From: Pempheris klunzingeri
Lineage: Eukaryota; Chordata; Actinopteri; Acropomatiformes; Pempheridae
Length of the DNA stretch: 64,000 bases
Reading direction: 5' to 3'
NCBI RefSeq assembly: GCF_042242105.1
Contig: NC_092022.1
Coordinates: forward strand, 12,458,001-12,522,000
Part shown: one piece after another, positions 24,801-38,200 of the stretch
Layout: each line of letters begins with the position of its first letter
Position numbering within the stretch: position 1 is the first letter of the stretch
Translations under genes and position numbers: made by a program
The notes under the pieces: model-generated
The model's database searches: none
Told to the model about the DNA's origin: nothing
What the model saw: the letters and a program-made list of their open reading frames with translations, nothing else

Positions 24801-27800
24801 TTATAACTTTATACAAAGTGGCAGTCAAGTTCAAATGTGTGTATCTATGATGACGCAATAACTATAAGTGCTAGTTTGCGTTAATTATTAATGTGTGCTT
24901 CTATTTTTATGGACCATCGAATTAGTGAAAAAAAAAAACATTATACGGTTATTTCCAGGTGAATATTGGCTTTTCTTAACAAACATTATAAAGTAATAGT
25001 ACAGCCCACATATTTTCTCTAAACTTGGTCAGAAAGGATGCTGTAGCAAAGCCGCATTGAAGGTCTGTTGTAACCTATTGAATAAGATCAGCCAAACCTT
25101 TCAACTAAAACGTTACTACTTTTGTGGCTTCTTTGGGCTTCCCTTGGTGGTTTGTTTTCCATGAAGGAAGCTTTTAAAGGGATTGCAGAAGGCTATAACT
25201 GTGGCAACCTGCCTGCAGAGAATCAAAGAGAAAAAGGGAAGAAAAGCCCTTTGTTTAGGCTATTGCCCTGTCTGGACAGGACCAGCGGATTCCAGGAGGG
25301 TAATTTCAATATCGCGCAGACAGTGTACTAGACAGTGACCTTGACAGTGCTGTATGCTCGGTTTACCAAGTTCTCTCTAACAGCAGATTTTCGCCTCGCT
25401 AACTGAGCGCACAAGGCCTACAGCTCACGGTCAGATATGACATCATTGCCGGGCTTAAAGATGCACTGAACAGACGAGCAGTTGTTTGAAAGTGAAATGC
25501 GGATTTGTGGGAGCTCTGGATCGGAGGCGTGGAGAGACGAGGCAGGGAGGCGCAACACATGGCCTCTTTCTCCGAGGTAAAGTGGCGACTCTAAGCCTAC
25601 ACATTACTCACTCCCTGGATCACCATCCGGGCCATTTTGTTGTAAACACCACACGGCACTGTTTTGCTGTTGGTGGCTCTTATATTAACACGAGAAGCCG
25701 CGTGGTGACACCAAGACACCCCAATGCCTCCTAATAAGACCGAGGCGCATGATATTATATTGGATTGATGTTGTGCTGCATTGCGAGACTCACTAACTAG
25801 ATGCAAGAATGTGCAGTGAGGCAATGAGTCAAAGAGACAGTGAAACTGCAACGGATCCCTGAGAGCTTCTCCAGTTTGAACATTTGATATTTTTCTTTCT
25901 ATTTAAGGCTTGAGCAAGGCCCTGTGCCTTTGAGTTAGACAGGATACACGGTCACAAGTGACGGACACACCTATCAAATATCGGCTGACTTGCAAATGGA
26001 TCCCAAACCAATGTTTAAATGAATGCTAATGTGCTCACATAACACCTCATTGGCAAATTTGTGGCACGCAACTAGCGCCGTTCAGCACGCATGTGCATGC
26101 TGCTGTAACCCTGAACCTTTTTGTTAATCCTCAACTTCTTTATCAATTATTAATGAATGAAATCAATCTGTTTATTTTTATTATTTGGAGTCCGATCACT
26201 TATTATATTTTCAGGGTGTGGCGTTAAGGAGTGTGATGGGTTGCTTATAAAGTCAGTGAAATACGTATTGGCGCATCTTGGAATATATTCACATTATTTT
26301 TTATGACCTAGGCTGTTAGCCTCCACTTTAAGCTGCCACAGCCTAAACGGCTGTTATATGCTTATTCTATTTTATTGATCCTAATTTCTACTTATTTTAT
26401 TCATTTAAGTTGTGTATTTGAGTTCAATATCAAGTTCAACCCACCGTGACTCTGCGTGGTGAACTTGAGTAGATTGATGGCGATGCGTGTGTGCGTGGTT
26501 ATATTTAGGATTTTTGTTTCCTGGTCTAATTCCGTGTCACTGATGAGTCAGACCAGTTGTCCTTGTTGTCAGACTTTTTTTCCCATTAGAATAAATAAAT
26601 GAAACGGCCATAATTGAGATATAAGTAGCTCCCCACAGCCGAGTTATGACAACTTTTGAAATCCATAAATTGATTTAGTCCTCATATAGTCGAGAGCTGG
26701 GTGTTGCTGAATTATGAATTTATAAGGGGAACGTGGGATTGCCAAAATTGTCGCAGGACTGATATAATATAGAAAACTATAAATGGTTGGCAAGTCCTCT
26801 AGATTTATTTTTCAATTAAAGAGGGGAGTCAGTAGGGCCGGGAGAGGAGTGCAAAAGGCGTAGGTCAGTCATAAGAACATGTTTGAGGATGATGGTTGGG
26901 CAGTTTGATGACCAAAGACCATATTAGAAATTCTTGCGCCAGCTGTTGGCAGAATGCCTGAATCCTTTGCATGTCATGGCGAAGTTTTCTGCACTAAAAG
27001 TGGTCAGTGGTGGACTCTCTGAAAATTGTTTTGTTGGCCTCTTTTTGTCAGAACAGAGGCATGACTACAGTATGACACATCACATATTTGTTCAGTGTCT
27101 TCAGAGCTACAAATCAACTAATTAGCGAGATATAAAGCAGACACACTCTCGGCTGGTTGAATCAGTTAAGTGCCCTCTGATATCTTGTAAAATTCATATA
27201 AAAGAATTGTGAGAGGTATAACAATCCCACCAGAGTTTGGCTGCGAACGTTTATTGGAGGTATCTGTTAAAGTTGTTCATGTGAGGTGTACTAGAGAATA
27301 TTATGTGAAATATACCCTCTTAAAGTAACCTTGTAGAATATCGTCCTCTTTTACAGAGCCAGTGGCTTCAACCTGCTGACCCCGTTACTGTAAATATGAG
27401 TAGAGTGCGGCAATGAGCATCAGTCTTTTCTTAAAACAAGCTTGTAAAATTGGGACATCACAGCTTTATATGACATGGAATTCAACCGTAATTGCTAGAA
27501 AACAAGTTGTCATATGCGCCCTCTCCTTCAAGAAAAATAGTTTTCATAAGAAATAGCATTTTAAAAACTTTTGCCAGCTTATAAAGATATTAAACGAGGC
27601 CACGGACAGCTCCACGAGTGTAAAAGGAGAAGCAGCCTGGGCTCCTTTTGGACTCAGCAGGACTCAAGTGAAGAAAAACAAGATTCTACATTTTTAATAA
27701 AAACGTTTATAGTATTTTTAAAAAGCATATAAACCTCTGTAATACAGAAGTTAATGTTTTGTTTTGTCTGAGATGGACCGAGTGGGTGGTACCATGTGTA

Positions 27801-27817
27801 GCAGAAGTTAGCCTGGA
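20847..27817. other. hoxc13a-hoxc12a intergenic region
   Basis: No coding gene is visible in about 7 kb. It holds microsatellites (near 21866-21898, 23849-23880, 24619-24660, 24738-24755), a cluster of TGACC half-sites near 22555-22595, TGACCT-TGACAG at 25336-25347, and an AT-rich stretch with many TTTAT/ATAAAT motifs at about 26580-26720 that could bind Cdx/Hox factors. None of these can be assigned a role from sequence alone. Confidence 0.5.
23849..23880. repeat. (TG)n microsatellite
   Basis: TG run with a single TATG interruption. Confidence 0.85.
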
Positions 27818-27840
27818 CACGTGGTTTGAGGATGACCAAT
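27818..27840 (+). promoter_or_regulatory. CACGTG E-box and CCAAT box upstream of hoxc12a
   Basis: CACGTG at 27818-27823 starts 99 bases before the start codon. CCAAT follows at 27836-27840. The E-box/CCAAT pair with about 13 bases between recurs upstream of hoxc9a. Function inferred. Confidence 0.45.
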
Positions 27841-27916
27841 CAGGCGCCCCTCCAGGTTTAACTATGTTAAATGTCAGATTGCAATAAACTAGAAGCTGTT
27901 GGTCGGGCCCGCGGAA

Positions 27917-28502
27917 ATGGGCGAGCATAATCTCCTTAATCCAGGGTTTGTGGGACCTTTGGTAAACATCCACACTGGAGACACATTTTACTTTCCGAAT
28001 TTTAGAGCCTCAGGGGGACAACTGGCGGGGCTACCGTCTCTCTCCTACCCGAGAAGGGACAATGTTTGCTCCCTCCCGTGGAATCCTTCGGAGCCGTGCA
28101 ATGGATACTCTCAGTCCTACTTTAGCAGCCCCGTGTCTATTAACCCTTCTTTCAATCGGTCGTGTGAAATTACCAGACCAGAAGAGGGCAAATGTTATTA
28201 TAACAGCGGCAACGGGAACAGGGAGACCTGTTCAGGAGGCAGCAGCCTCAAACGGGAGGACAGGGCGAGAGACACATCATTAACATCTGACCACGGGATG
28301 CACAGTGGAATTGGCAACACTGCCGCCTTCTCCAAATATGATTACGGGACCGAGCAGCTAACGCAAGACCCGCCATCATGTCAGTCAATGGAGTCCGACT
28401 CCAGCTCCTCTCTGCTCAACGAGGGCAGCAAGCCTTCATCCAGCGACACACAGACTCTGGTGTCACCGGGAAGCCATCCAAGCAACATAGCTGCAGGCGG
28501 AG
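27917..28502 (+). CDS. hoxc12a: Hoxc12a, exon 1
   Basis: Group-12 Hox transcription factor of the C cluster, acting in posterior axial patterning. The exon codes residues 1-195 plus one base. The N-terminus [20 protein letters not shown] and the blocks [33 protein letters not shown] and [20 protein letters not shown] match vertebrate HOXC12 almost residue for residue, while the region between (about 95-145) is variable and richer in N, S and G. The ATG at 27917 is chosen because it gives this N-terminus; an upstream in-frame TTG is not a credible eukaryotic start. The donor is GGAG|GTTGGT, GT at 28503, phase 1. Joined product 274 aa. Confidence 0.96.
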
Positions 28503-29675
28503 GTTGGTGCTGTTTTTTTTCTTTAATCATTCATGAATTGTTAGAAACGCACGTTCACGTTATTTAGAAGACGGCTGCACATAGCGTACACTTGCGGTAT
28601 AAGACCGTCATTAGAGCTCGTTATCTTGATGCACAACTTGCAGCCTACATTAGCCTGCAGGGTACATGCGTGGTGTGCAAACGCCGCTAGGGGTTGCCCT
28701 AAAATACCTCACGCACCATGTGGTTGTATACAGTTACAGATAACCTCAGCAAACCATACTGGCAACCAGCCTCTGAATAAAACATCTGCCCTGCCAATGC
28801 ATTCACTCATTAAAGGAGAACCTGTGATTCAGGCACATACATGGATGATTTGGACGTACTGTTGCACTTTGTACAAACAAATTAACGAAGTGATTTAAAG
28901 AGGCGAGGCGTTTTGGTTGACTGAATGGAATAGAGAGACTTTTCTTTTTAATGACTCGTAAACAGAATTAATATCTGTCGCTGTGTACTCAAGAGTCTTA
29001 TAATATGCTCTGAAACTCGCGAATAAGTAGGGGTATTTGCAAGCACGGCTTAATTATCACGTTAATGCAACTTTAACTGCAACAATAAAACTTCCTGTGA
29101 CACAAACAGCTGTATACTGGTGGTCTCTATAGAGAGAGGGCTTAAAAAAATGAAGGATAACCACCTATGATCAAAATTTGCACAAAACTGGGCAAGTTCT
29201 GGTGGTCCTGAAGTTGCATTTGAGATCAGATGTGCTCAGGCAGTGCAGGGAAACACCAAAACAAAGCCAGTTTGGATTTGTGGAGGAAGTGACAGCTTCC
29301 AGGGGCGTCAGTCCTCTGAATCCTAATATAAAGCAGAATCCCTGCATCTGGAAATTTTCCAAAACGCGGGACTCTTCCATTTCCACGGCTGCAGACATCT
29401 ATTGGGAAACTGAGTGCTTTATCATTATAATGTAATTTTCCCCCTAGATTGAATTTCCTGATTGCTCCCCAGAATAAAGCTTAAAGGAACGGTAAATGCA
29501 CTTAGCCCACAGGAAGGCAATTGCCCAAGCTTGCCTTAGACAACTGACGCCCCTGTAGGCTCCTCATAACCTTGGAGGTGACCGTGATTTTGCAACTGTG
29601 GTGACTAATCCGTCGTGTGCCCCCCTCCTCCTCCTCCTTCTCATCATCATCATCCTCCTCCTCCCTCTCCTCCAG
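28503..29675 (+). other. hoxc12a: hoxc12a intron
   Basis: A 1.17 kb phase-1 intron. The acceptor (AG at 29674-29675) follows an unusually long pyrimidine tract made of CCT/CAT triplets from about 29620. Nothing else was recognised. Confidence 0.9.
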
Positions 29676-29914
29676 GTGCCCCGTGGTACCCGATGCACAC
29701 TCGGACCAGAAAGAAGCGCAAACCGTATTCCAAACTTCAGCTGGCTGAGCTAGAGGGTGAATTCATGATGAACGAGTTCATCACCAGGCAGCGGCGGAGA
29801 GAGCTCTCCGACCGTCTCAACCTCAGCGACCAACAAGTCAAGATCTGGTTCCAGAACCGCAGGATGAAGAAGAAGAGACTCATGCTGAGGGAGCAAGCTT
29901 TGGCCTACTTTTAG
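29676..29914 (+). CDS. hoxc12a: Hoxc12a, exon 2 (homeodomain)
   Basis: Codes residues 196-274. It begins [20 protein letters not shown], as in HOXC12, and carries the homeodomain at about 206-265: [49 protein letters not shown]253, F254, N256 and R258 are the invariant recognition-helix residues. The SDQQVKIWF string and the short tail [11 protein letters not shown] are group-12 hallmarks (HOXC12 ends in a very similar string). The TAG stop ends at 29914. A reading frame starting further upstream at 29615 is only the intron pyrimidine tract read through. Confidence 0.98.
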
Positions 29915-30941
29915 AGATGCGGCAGAAGGTGAATCGATAGGCAGTAAAAGCCAAGCCTTCTACGCTCCCTTAGGTCTTCTTTCAATGCATGCACTCATCT
30001 AGCCATCATTTACATTGCAGGCAATTATTACAAAATTTTCAGATTTTTATTCTTTTTTTTCTTGAAGGTGCGGGCTACACAAGCCCCAAAACACAAGCCA
30101 CTATCTGGCATTCAAAGGTGTATCCTACCCGTCAGTAAGACTGCATTAATCTTCGGTGTAATCGCACAAAAAGCTGTGAGAACGTGTTTTCATCTCTTGG
30201 TTTTTCCTGATTTGTCAAGAGATCCGCCTACGCCCTCAAATGTAAGCCAAGCAAAATGTGTCACCAAGGCAATAGCTCAGTTTGGCATGACACATAATGA
30301 CAATATCCTTTTTTTTGTTTTTTTTTGTTCCATTTTTAGTCAGGGGGGATGCGGAGGAACGAGGCCTCTTGGTAAAAATCTCAAAAATAGGCCTAAAAAT
30401 AACAGTGAAGTGAAAAGGGAGAGAGAGAGAGAGAGAGAGAGAAGCCTTTCAGGCATCCGGGAGCCGCTTCCGCGCAATAATTTCTCTGAGGCTGGTGGAC
30501 TGATAAAGAAGAATCTCCCTCCCTGTTGCTTAACACTTCCACAGCCATAATCTGTTGGGTAAGAGGGACATCAGCTCATCTCCTTTCCATAGTTTTCGAC
30601 TCGCGCTGTGGGCACGTTCACGGTCACGGGCAGGAAGTGTGGAAGTCTGCATGAGGGAAGGGAGGACTTAAACCGCAATGTAATCCATATCGATATCTTT
30701 ATGACTGCGCGTTGAAAAATTAATTGCCATGACTTTGTTCATGTGCTAACGAGTTTCTAAAGGTATTTTTCTTACTTTTATTACCTTTCAACTTGTCTTA
30801 ACAACAACAGCCACAAAATCCCGCATGAGTTGCATTTCTTTAGTGGAGTGAGATCACCGTTTGAGGACGGTTTTGAGCTGCTATTAAAAGTCCACGTCCA
30901 GACTGTGCCAGTTAAAAGAAAATAGTGTATTCTACAATAAA
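29915..30941 (+). other. hoxc12a: hoxc12a 3' UTR, inferred
   Basis: AATAAA at 30936-30941 is the first good poly(A) signal; a further one lies at 31886-31891. A GA microsatellite sits at 30419-30442. The 162-codon frame starting at 30062 begins at a non-ATG codon and reads through the GA run, so it is not called a gene. Confidence 0.4.
30419..30442. repeat. (GA)n microsatellite
   Basis: Uninterrupted GA run. Confidence 0.9.
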
Positions 30942-31366
30942 CTCACTAGGATCTGTAATGGAAGTATTCACCGGTATTAAAACATTTTTAGGCCAACTTG
31001 GTTAAACAAGGAAACGGCCTAAAGTTGCAACTGGGCGGGAGGGGATTAAGTTTTTAGGCCTGAAAGAGCATTTCTGAAACTTGGTGCTCACAATGAAAAT
31101 AACTATGTAGAAATTTAGAGTTAATCATAGGCCTACGTGTGTGCTCCCTTAATTCGGGAGGAAAGCAGTGCATTATCTTTCATGTATAACGAGTAAGCTA
31201 TAGCAGTGAAATGTATTTGCAGCATGTTATTGATGTGAAATAGCTATAAGTCATGTTCTGCGGGCCACTTTTTCTGTAGGTGACTTTTTATACATTTTAT
31301 TTTATGAACAAATCAGATGCAAACACCACCTAAAACATTTCTGACACAAAAGTCTACAAAGAATGT

Positions 31367-31415
31367 ATTATTATTATTATTATTATTACTATTATTATTA
31401 TTATTATTATTATTA
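31367..31415. repeat. (TTA)n microsatellite
   Basis: About 16 TTA units with one ACT interruption. Confidence 0.95.
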
Positions 31416-34400
31416 GGGTGGAAGGACGGAGGGCCTATTAGGCCTACTTAATGTACTTGCTCCTTGCAATGTGCTCAGTGTTGTCCCTTTCCTTACCTTG
31501 TACTCGTGTATAACTTTGTAAAATTAAATTACATATGTTACTATTTGCATCCTATTTGGGGATCCCTTATCGCTATGTAATAGTGCTTTATGTTATTGGT
31601 CGTGTTGTACAATATCGCATTCCATATAGCCTATCTGTGGTTGTAGGGGTTGGAAATGTAGGCCTATTATATCATTATACTGCCAAGAATGGATATAAGA
31701 AATGGTATGCAAGATTTTTTTTTTGTCATACATGACATTTACAGAAACCCTGTTTCAGTGTTATAGTTGTTTGTTATCGTTCTTTTATTTCGTCCCTCAT
31801 TGCATTCCTTTCTTTGCGCTTGTCAGGATTGCTACGTTGTCTTGTAAAAGTAATAATGATATGAATGTATATGCGTAAGGTCTTCAATAAACAGAATATT
31901 GAAACGTTTATTGGTGTTACCTCAGTCTGTCATTAGGTTGCCCCTCTGAATGTTCTGCTTTAAAAATCAGGTTTTCTGAGTGATGACTGGTGGGATTATT
32001 TTATTAGACGTGACCTGTAACACAGTTTTAAAATACATGGGTCCACCGCAGTGAAATAAAGATCTGAGCATTAATGGGACATTTGGAAGCATTTGAGAGG
32101 ATGTTTTGTTGGCACATAATTGTACATGCTGTGAACTAGAATCAATAGGAGCCCACACAGGTTGGCCGCTCTGACACAAAGGTAGACTTTGGGCACCTAT
32201 GAGAGCTTTCAATGCAAAATGGCGGCTAGATGCAGACGCTGAACACCATCTTGCATTGAATATAGTTCCTCTTTTTTACAGTAGCCCGGAACACTACAAA
32301 AACTACACAACAAATATATTAGCTTTAGGCAAACAAGCCTTTTTTCCCATATTTTTTCCTGGAGCTCTGTGGTTTCCCTTGAAGTTAGACCCAATCAGTG
32401 TCACTGGTATGCTACAAGCCTATAACAGCGCAGCTAAACGCGCAATTGCTGTGTAAAGCAGTAATAGGGTTACACCCCAGTGCTCCATATAGTCAAGCCT
32501 CTTGGCCACTCCTGTTTCTTGCGCATCCCATCATCTGTCTTGCATTAGGGGATTTAAATGCGTGATTATTACAAATCAAAGCATGCTCTATTCCAAGGAG
32601 ATCTTTCTCAAATGGCATACAGACAACACGGACGGTTGTGTATTGAACTCATATCTAAAATCCACAAAGCTCTCCCTACTGGCAAGGAAGAGTAAAGCAA
32701 TGCAGGGGCTGTGCAGTGTTTTCCTACCAGCTAACTAACCGAGCATTAATGCGTTTGTCCTCAACAGCCTCCAGTCTCAGTTAGGTGAAGTAGATCCACT
32801 GGAAACTGTTGTGCTGTTTCAATGTTGAGATCAGATGTTGCCTTTTCAGTGAACTGTGAACGGCCGCTCCTGCACCCGGTCCGCTGAATGGCCTTTCTGA
32901 GTTAGTCTGTTCATGATCACAACACAAGTACACATAATGTAAGATGACCTGATCTCATTACTTAACACAATCCTCTTGGTACTGTATTAACGACCGACTT
33001 GAACCTATGTAAGTAAAGATGTATTAAAAAATATACAGTGTCATTACAGCAGGCTTTGAGCCTTGCTGCATTATTAAACTCTCATGTCTCATAGTAGCTG
33101 TGCTGTGATGATGCTTCTGAAACCTCTGATGTTTGTGCCCATTTTGTGCCACCTTCCCCTTTTAGGCTACAAATATCCATCTTATGATTTCATCAACATA
33201 ATGCAAAATAGTTCTTTATCTATTGTATAAACAGTACGTGTATACATTGAATATTAGAACTGAAATATCCTCCATGAGAGGAAAGGGCCGCCTGGACGCG
33301 CAGCTATTTGACCGGACATTATGCGTCAGTTTACAGATATTAAAAATGTTGGTTATAAAATTATTTTGTTTCCAAAATAACATCTGTATTTATTATAAAC
33401 AAATCGCGCAATTAGCTCAAATGGCTTGTGTAGATGTCCTGTTAAAATGGGAGTAACTGTAAATATATGGGATCCGCTGGTTTTATGTTTTGGAAAAATA
33501 CTCTCATGTACATCTGCGCATCTGATTAAAGGCGGTTTTAAAAATCATTTCAATTAAATGACCACCTACAATTTAAACATGAATATCGGAGGACATACCT
33601 GTGTCTTGATTTTAATTGTTTCTTCTCTATAACAAGAGAAACGCAGGCGTAATGTTTTGATATGCAGCCTTTTACGCACAGGCGACTGCATTCATAAGTC
33701 CGTGTATGTTTTTAATCAAAGCAATACACAGTGCATCGGTTCAGAAGTGGCGCCAGGCTGATGCACAGCATAACCAGTGAGTGTACCAAGTATTTGCTGT
33801 AATATGATAATAACAAAGACTGTGAAATAATACTGTTGAGATGTTAAATTGCGTGTATTGAATTTGATCACCCAGAGGACATCATTCATAACAACTCCAA
33901 TCCTTTTTTTCCTATCAAACGCGCTGTTGACCATGAAAGGGGATAAACTAGAGCCTGATGTTTGTGAGTTGCCTTGGTAAATGGCTTACAGGAGAATTAA
34001 TAGATTCAAAATGCACCACGACACTCCTGACTGTCCTACAGTACCTCATTATTTGTCAAAAAAAACCCTTCAATGTCAATTATGTTACAGATATTACATT
34101 AAAACGCAAAAAACCTTAAGGAAACAGTCTATGTGGGTGCTGTTGAAATTTTAACAGCAGCAATTGTAATAACTCAATTAAGTCAAATTGTTTATATTTC
34201 TAGTTTTACACACTGTAAAAAAAAAAAAAAAAAACAGAACAATCTGGCGTTATGGAGAAGAGAGTGAGAGAGAGAATATACATTAACCAGATCCCATGAT
34301 TTGTAAAACACCGCAGTAGATTACAGCTCAGTTAACTGAGGAAAGTGCAAACTGAGATTTAGAGCAGAGACGGTTTGCATAATTTGTTTATGCAAGTAAG

Positions 34401-34594
34401 TAAGTGAGCTAATACAACACAAACCATTGAGCACAGCGTGAATCACGTTTGTTACCAAGATTAAATGATGCAAACAGTGGTCTGTGTTTGGAGGCCAGTT
34501 AGGAGATTCCTGTGTAAAACGGGAGGATTATTTGGACTGAATAACATGGCAGTCTGCTCTTTGACCGGTGCCAAACGGATATCTGAACATGTAG

Positions 34595-34606
34595 TTAACT
34601 TGAACT
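34595..34606 (-). promoter_or_regulatory. DR0-like hexamer pair
   Basis: TTAACT-TGAACT, the same two hexamers as in the array at 9768. Only two units, so weaker evidence. Confidence 0.25.
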
Positions 34607-35248
34607 TCAAACCAGACGTATCTGTTGATGTTGTGCGTGACTTTTCCGTGGAGCCTGTTTATTCAGGTGTCTGCTCTTTATTTTTGCTAGTTTTTTTCTT
34701 CCTTCTTCTTCTTGTGACAAATACTCTTGTGCCGTAAAGAGCTTTCACGTCCATCAAACCACCAAACATTGCACTGTGTCCTGTAACCTGCCATCCCTTT
34801 TCCTCAAAAGCTAAAAACGATCACTGCAGAACAACTAATATTAGTTTGCACCAGTTTGACTTGTCTGAACTCTAATATAGCATAATTCACTCTATACAGG
34901 GTATAAGAGGGAATTAAAAGAAAACAACCTTATAAAACCTTGTAGTCATTGCGGAGAACCTCAAGATATTTGGATTTTAGAACAGGATGAGATCTCTGTT
35001 GGCTTTGCAGGTCTTTACAATGGGTCTTTCACTGCTCTCGGGCACTTTTGACTTTGAGACTGGCTAAATCTGTTTATGGCGGCCTGTCTCCTCGTCCCAA
35101 AGGTCAGTGAGCTTCACAGTGCCCTTCGCAGAGAACTTGTGTGGCATGTGGTCTACGTCCCCCGCCACCCCTCTGCCGTTTATGGTACGAAGCTGGCTGG
35201 AGAAATAGAAAGCAATGTTATTCCCACTAAAGTGTATGTGGGGGAGTG

Positions 35249-35283
35249 TAGAGAGAGAGAGAGAGTGTGTGTGTGTGTGTGTG
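35249..35283. repeat. (GA)n(GT)n compound microsatellite
   Basis: GAGAGA run passing directly into a GTGTGT run. Confidence 0.85.
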
Positions 35284-38200
35284 AGTGAGAGTGCGGGGTG
35301 AGTGTTAATGTGATAGAGAAAGAGCGGATAGGTAAAATGCTTAACGTCAAAGATCCATATCGTTTCACTCCTTTCAGAACTGTTATATATCGATTTTGAC
35401 ATGATTTGAAATGAGTTCTTTATGAGCTTTATTTTTTCTGAAATGTACTATCTTATCAATTTGTTTTTCAATAGCATCACACCCCTTAGCACAGGGTGGG
35501 AAGGTTTCATTGCTGCCTTGGAAGAGCCGGATTCCTCCTAGACCAGTTTTCTCTGATGAAAAGAAAAGAAAAACATCTTAGACCCTCAAAACTGATGGAG
35601 GTCGCGACGGCAAATCAGTGGGCATTTTGTTTTGTGTTTTTGTGTAGCCTGATGTATCACTTGCATCATTCAATTTGTATTTTTGAAATCGCGTGACAAC
35701 ACACTAACAATGTAAAGAATGTACTCGGCATCTGTCAGAGCCTGAAGTGGTATTTGGCTCGGTGATATTCACATAGTATTATTTAATCTCGATTTTCCAA
35801 TCGCAGAGTTTTGAGTTAGTAGGTTCTTTTTTTCTTTCGTGCTTCTTACTGCATATAAGCCAGTCTTTTCAAATGTTTAGTGTTTTGGAGGTGGACTGTC
35901 CTTTGGGCCTTAACGCACTCACTGAAGGTCAAGTATGCAGCATAGAGCTGGACAACTGCTTAAAGCCCTCATAATTTTATACAAGGAAAAATTGGAAAAA
36001 CCTTTATGTCACCTGTTCAAGTTTGTTCAGTATCGGTTCAGTGCCCGTGCAGTGTAGTCTGGACTATGAGTTTCCCCCCGTTTATATGAACAGAAATATT
36101 TTTTCTGTGCAGTTTCTGTGTGTGTTTAAAGGATTGGCTCTGAAGGAAAGCTTGGAAAATCTACAGCTCAGACGACAAAGCAAACATCAGTACTAAGTGT
36201 CTGAGCAGGCATTTCAACAATATCTGAGGCTGTAGCGTAAAGCTCCGAGCTTCTATTTTGGGTCCACATACTGAGCCATTCCTGTGCAAGGCCAGCGCAA
36301 ACTAAAATAATGCACTGTGACCCCCCCCGGTGCAGAAAGATCCAGCCAGTGCGCGTTTCGTTACAATTAAAATAAATGTTCCAATTGGATGCTAAATTCG
36401 CGCTGATTGGAGTCAAAATTACAAATAAATATTATGCGATTTTAGGCATCAAACTACCTGACACCTGATTGTCTCCTTGCATGCACATATACTAACACTT
36501 TTTCAGGCCAGACTTTGGTTACAACAGGCACGATTTGACCAAATAAGGAAAAAAGAAAAACATCAAGTAATAGCTTGCCTCTAACTTCTAACAGGATATC
36601 AGTGCATAATTACGACACATACGCAAGTTAAAAGGTGGCCAAACATAGATTTTTGTTATTAATTTTGTCATTGTCACCAAACTGAGTGCCTTATCAACAA
36701 ACACTCAACAACTTTGAAATCAAACCATTGCGTAATGCTTATCAGGGCGTGCGTAATTTTGTGCCGTCATGTGCGTAATTTCCCAAACTTGGCCCCAACA
36801 GCTTATATGGCATAGTTAGTTTGCCCTGAATTGTTTTCAAACACTGGACATATTATGCTGGCTAGTTTTAAAAGGTGACTTGGATATTTGAGAAGATTAA
36901 CAGCGTAGTTAATAAAGGTCCAATACAAGCCGAGCCTAAAAATATCTCCGTAAATACATCGGCATGTGACAGGCCATAGCCTCAAGTGCTTTCAGCACAT
37001 AAAATGTTCTGTATTTTGACTTTTGTAGAATGATATTAAGCATGAAGCCAAAAGTCCCTCTAGCTAAATCTCAAGCACAAGCTTAATTTTAGCTTATCTA
37101 GAATGTGTTCAAAGATAGATACGCTTAAGAGTTTACTGTTCCTCTGCTCCAAGGACTTCCAAGTTTTTCCAAGACTAAATAACACCATAGGAGCTTGAGC
37201 CAGCAGTCACTGCTGGGCGATTTCTTGAGATGTGAAATCATTTAATACTTCTAATAAAAAAGTTAACACATTGTTGTGAAAGCTTTATGTCCTAGTGGTT
37301 GAAAGAGAAATACACTCTGGAGATTGCTCTAAATGTAACAGCAACACTCATCCTTATCTTGTAAGCTATTGTTGCCACCACAAACGCTTCACGCTAGGTG
37401 CATTCACTGAGACCTCAGTAAAAAAAAAAACAAGGCTCTTTAGTGTTGCTTGAAACTGTTAGCAGCTCATACAGCCAAGTTTAACTGCCCGACTTACATC
37501 CAATTAAACTTATCTAGGCCATGAGGGGACAGTAATATGATTACACAGGCATCCCACATTTAGCCTTGACTTGAGCTAACTGTGCAGCAGTGTCTTGGTG
37601 AATTGCGCGCATTGTGTGCGTGCCTCTGTATTTGTGTGTGTGGTGAGTGTTGTATCGTTTGGCACAGGATTTATCCACGCAGAACCAAAGCAGCCTACAA
37701 TATTTAGGAGTACCGTTTTTGAACTGAGAGTTCTTCTTAACAAGAGGGTGACACCCAGGTTAACCATTGTAATTATGGCGGTAGGTAGCAATACATAACT
37801 TAAATTCCACAGACACAGTCGTAAAGTTAGAGCTCCAACGGTGATATTTAAGCGAAGAATGGCAAATGTTTACACCTACTCTTTGGGACACTCAGCCTAT
37901 TACTTAAAATAGTTGGGACGCACATTTACAATATTGTCTATCATTGTATGAGTCCCTTTAAGATAGAATAAATAGGGGGCTGATAACTGAGATACAGAAG
38001 CTTTGCGTGCAAACTCTGCATGTACTTAGCCAGCTCATTTGGTGCAACCAAATCAAACTTTCCTGGGTCCTACTGCTAGCGGAATATCAGCTGCTGTGAG
38101 CCGTCGATCCAGGGAAATAAACACATGCTAAACCTTATTCTTTGACTGATGGTGTGAGCGCACCAAGGCGAGAACAGCGTTTAAGCCCACTGTTTAAACC

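Noticed and set aside
30062-30550. 162-codon frame after hoxc12a
   Set aside because: It starts at a non-ATG codon, crosses a GA microsatellite and has no recognisable domain; it lies in the 3' UTR.
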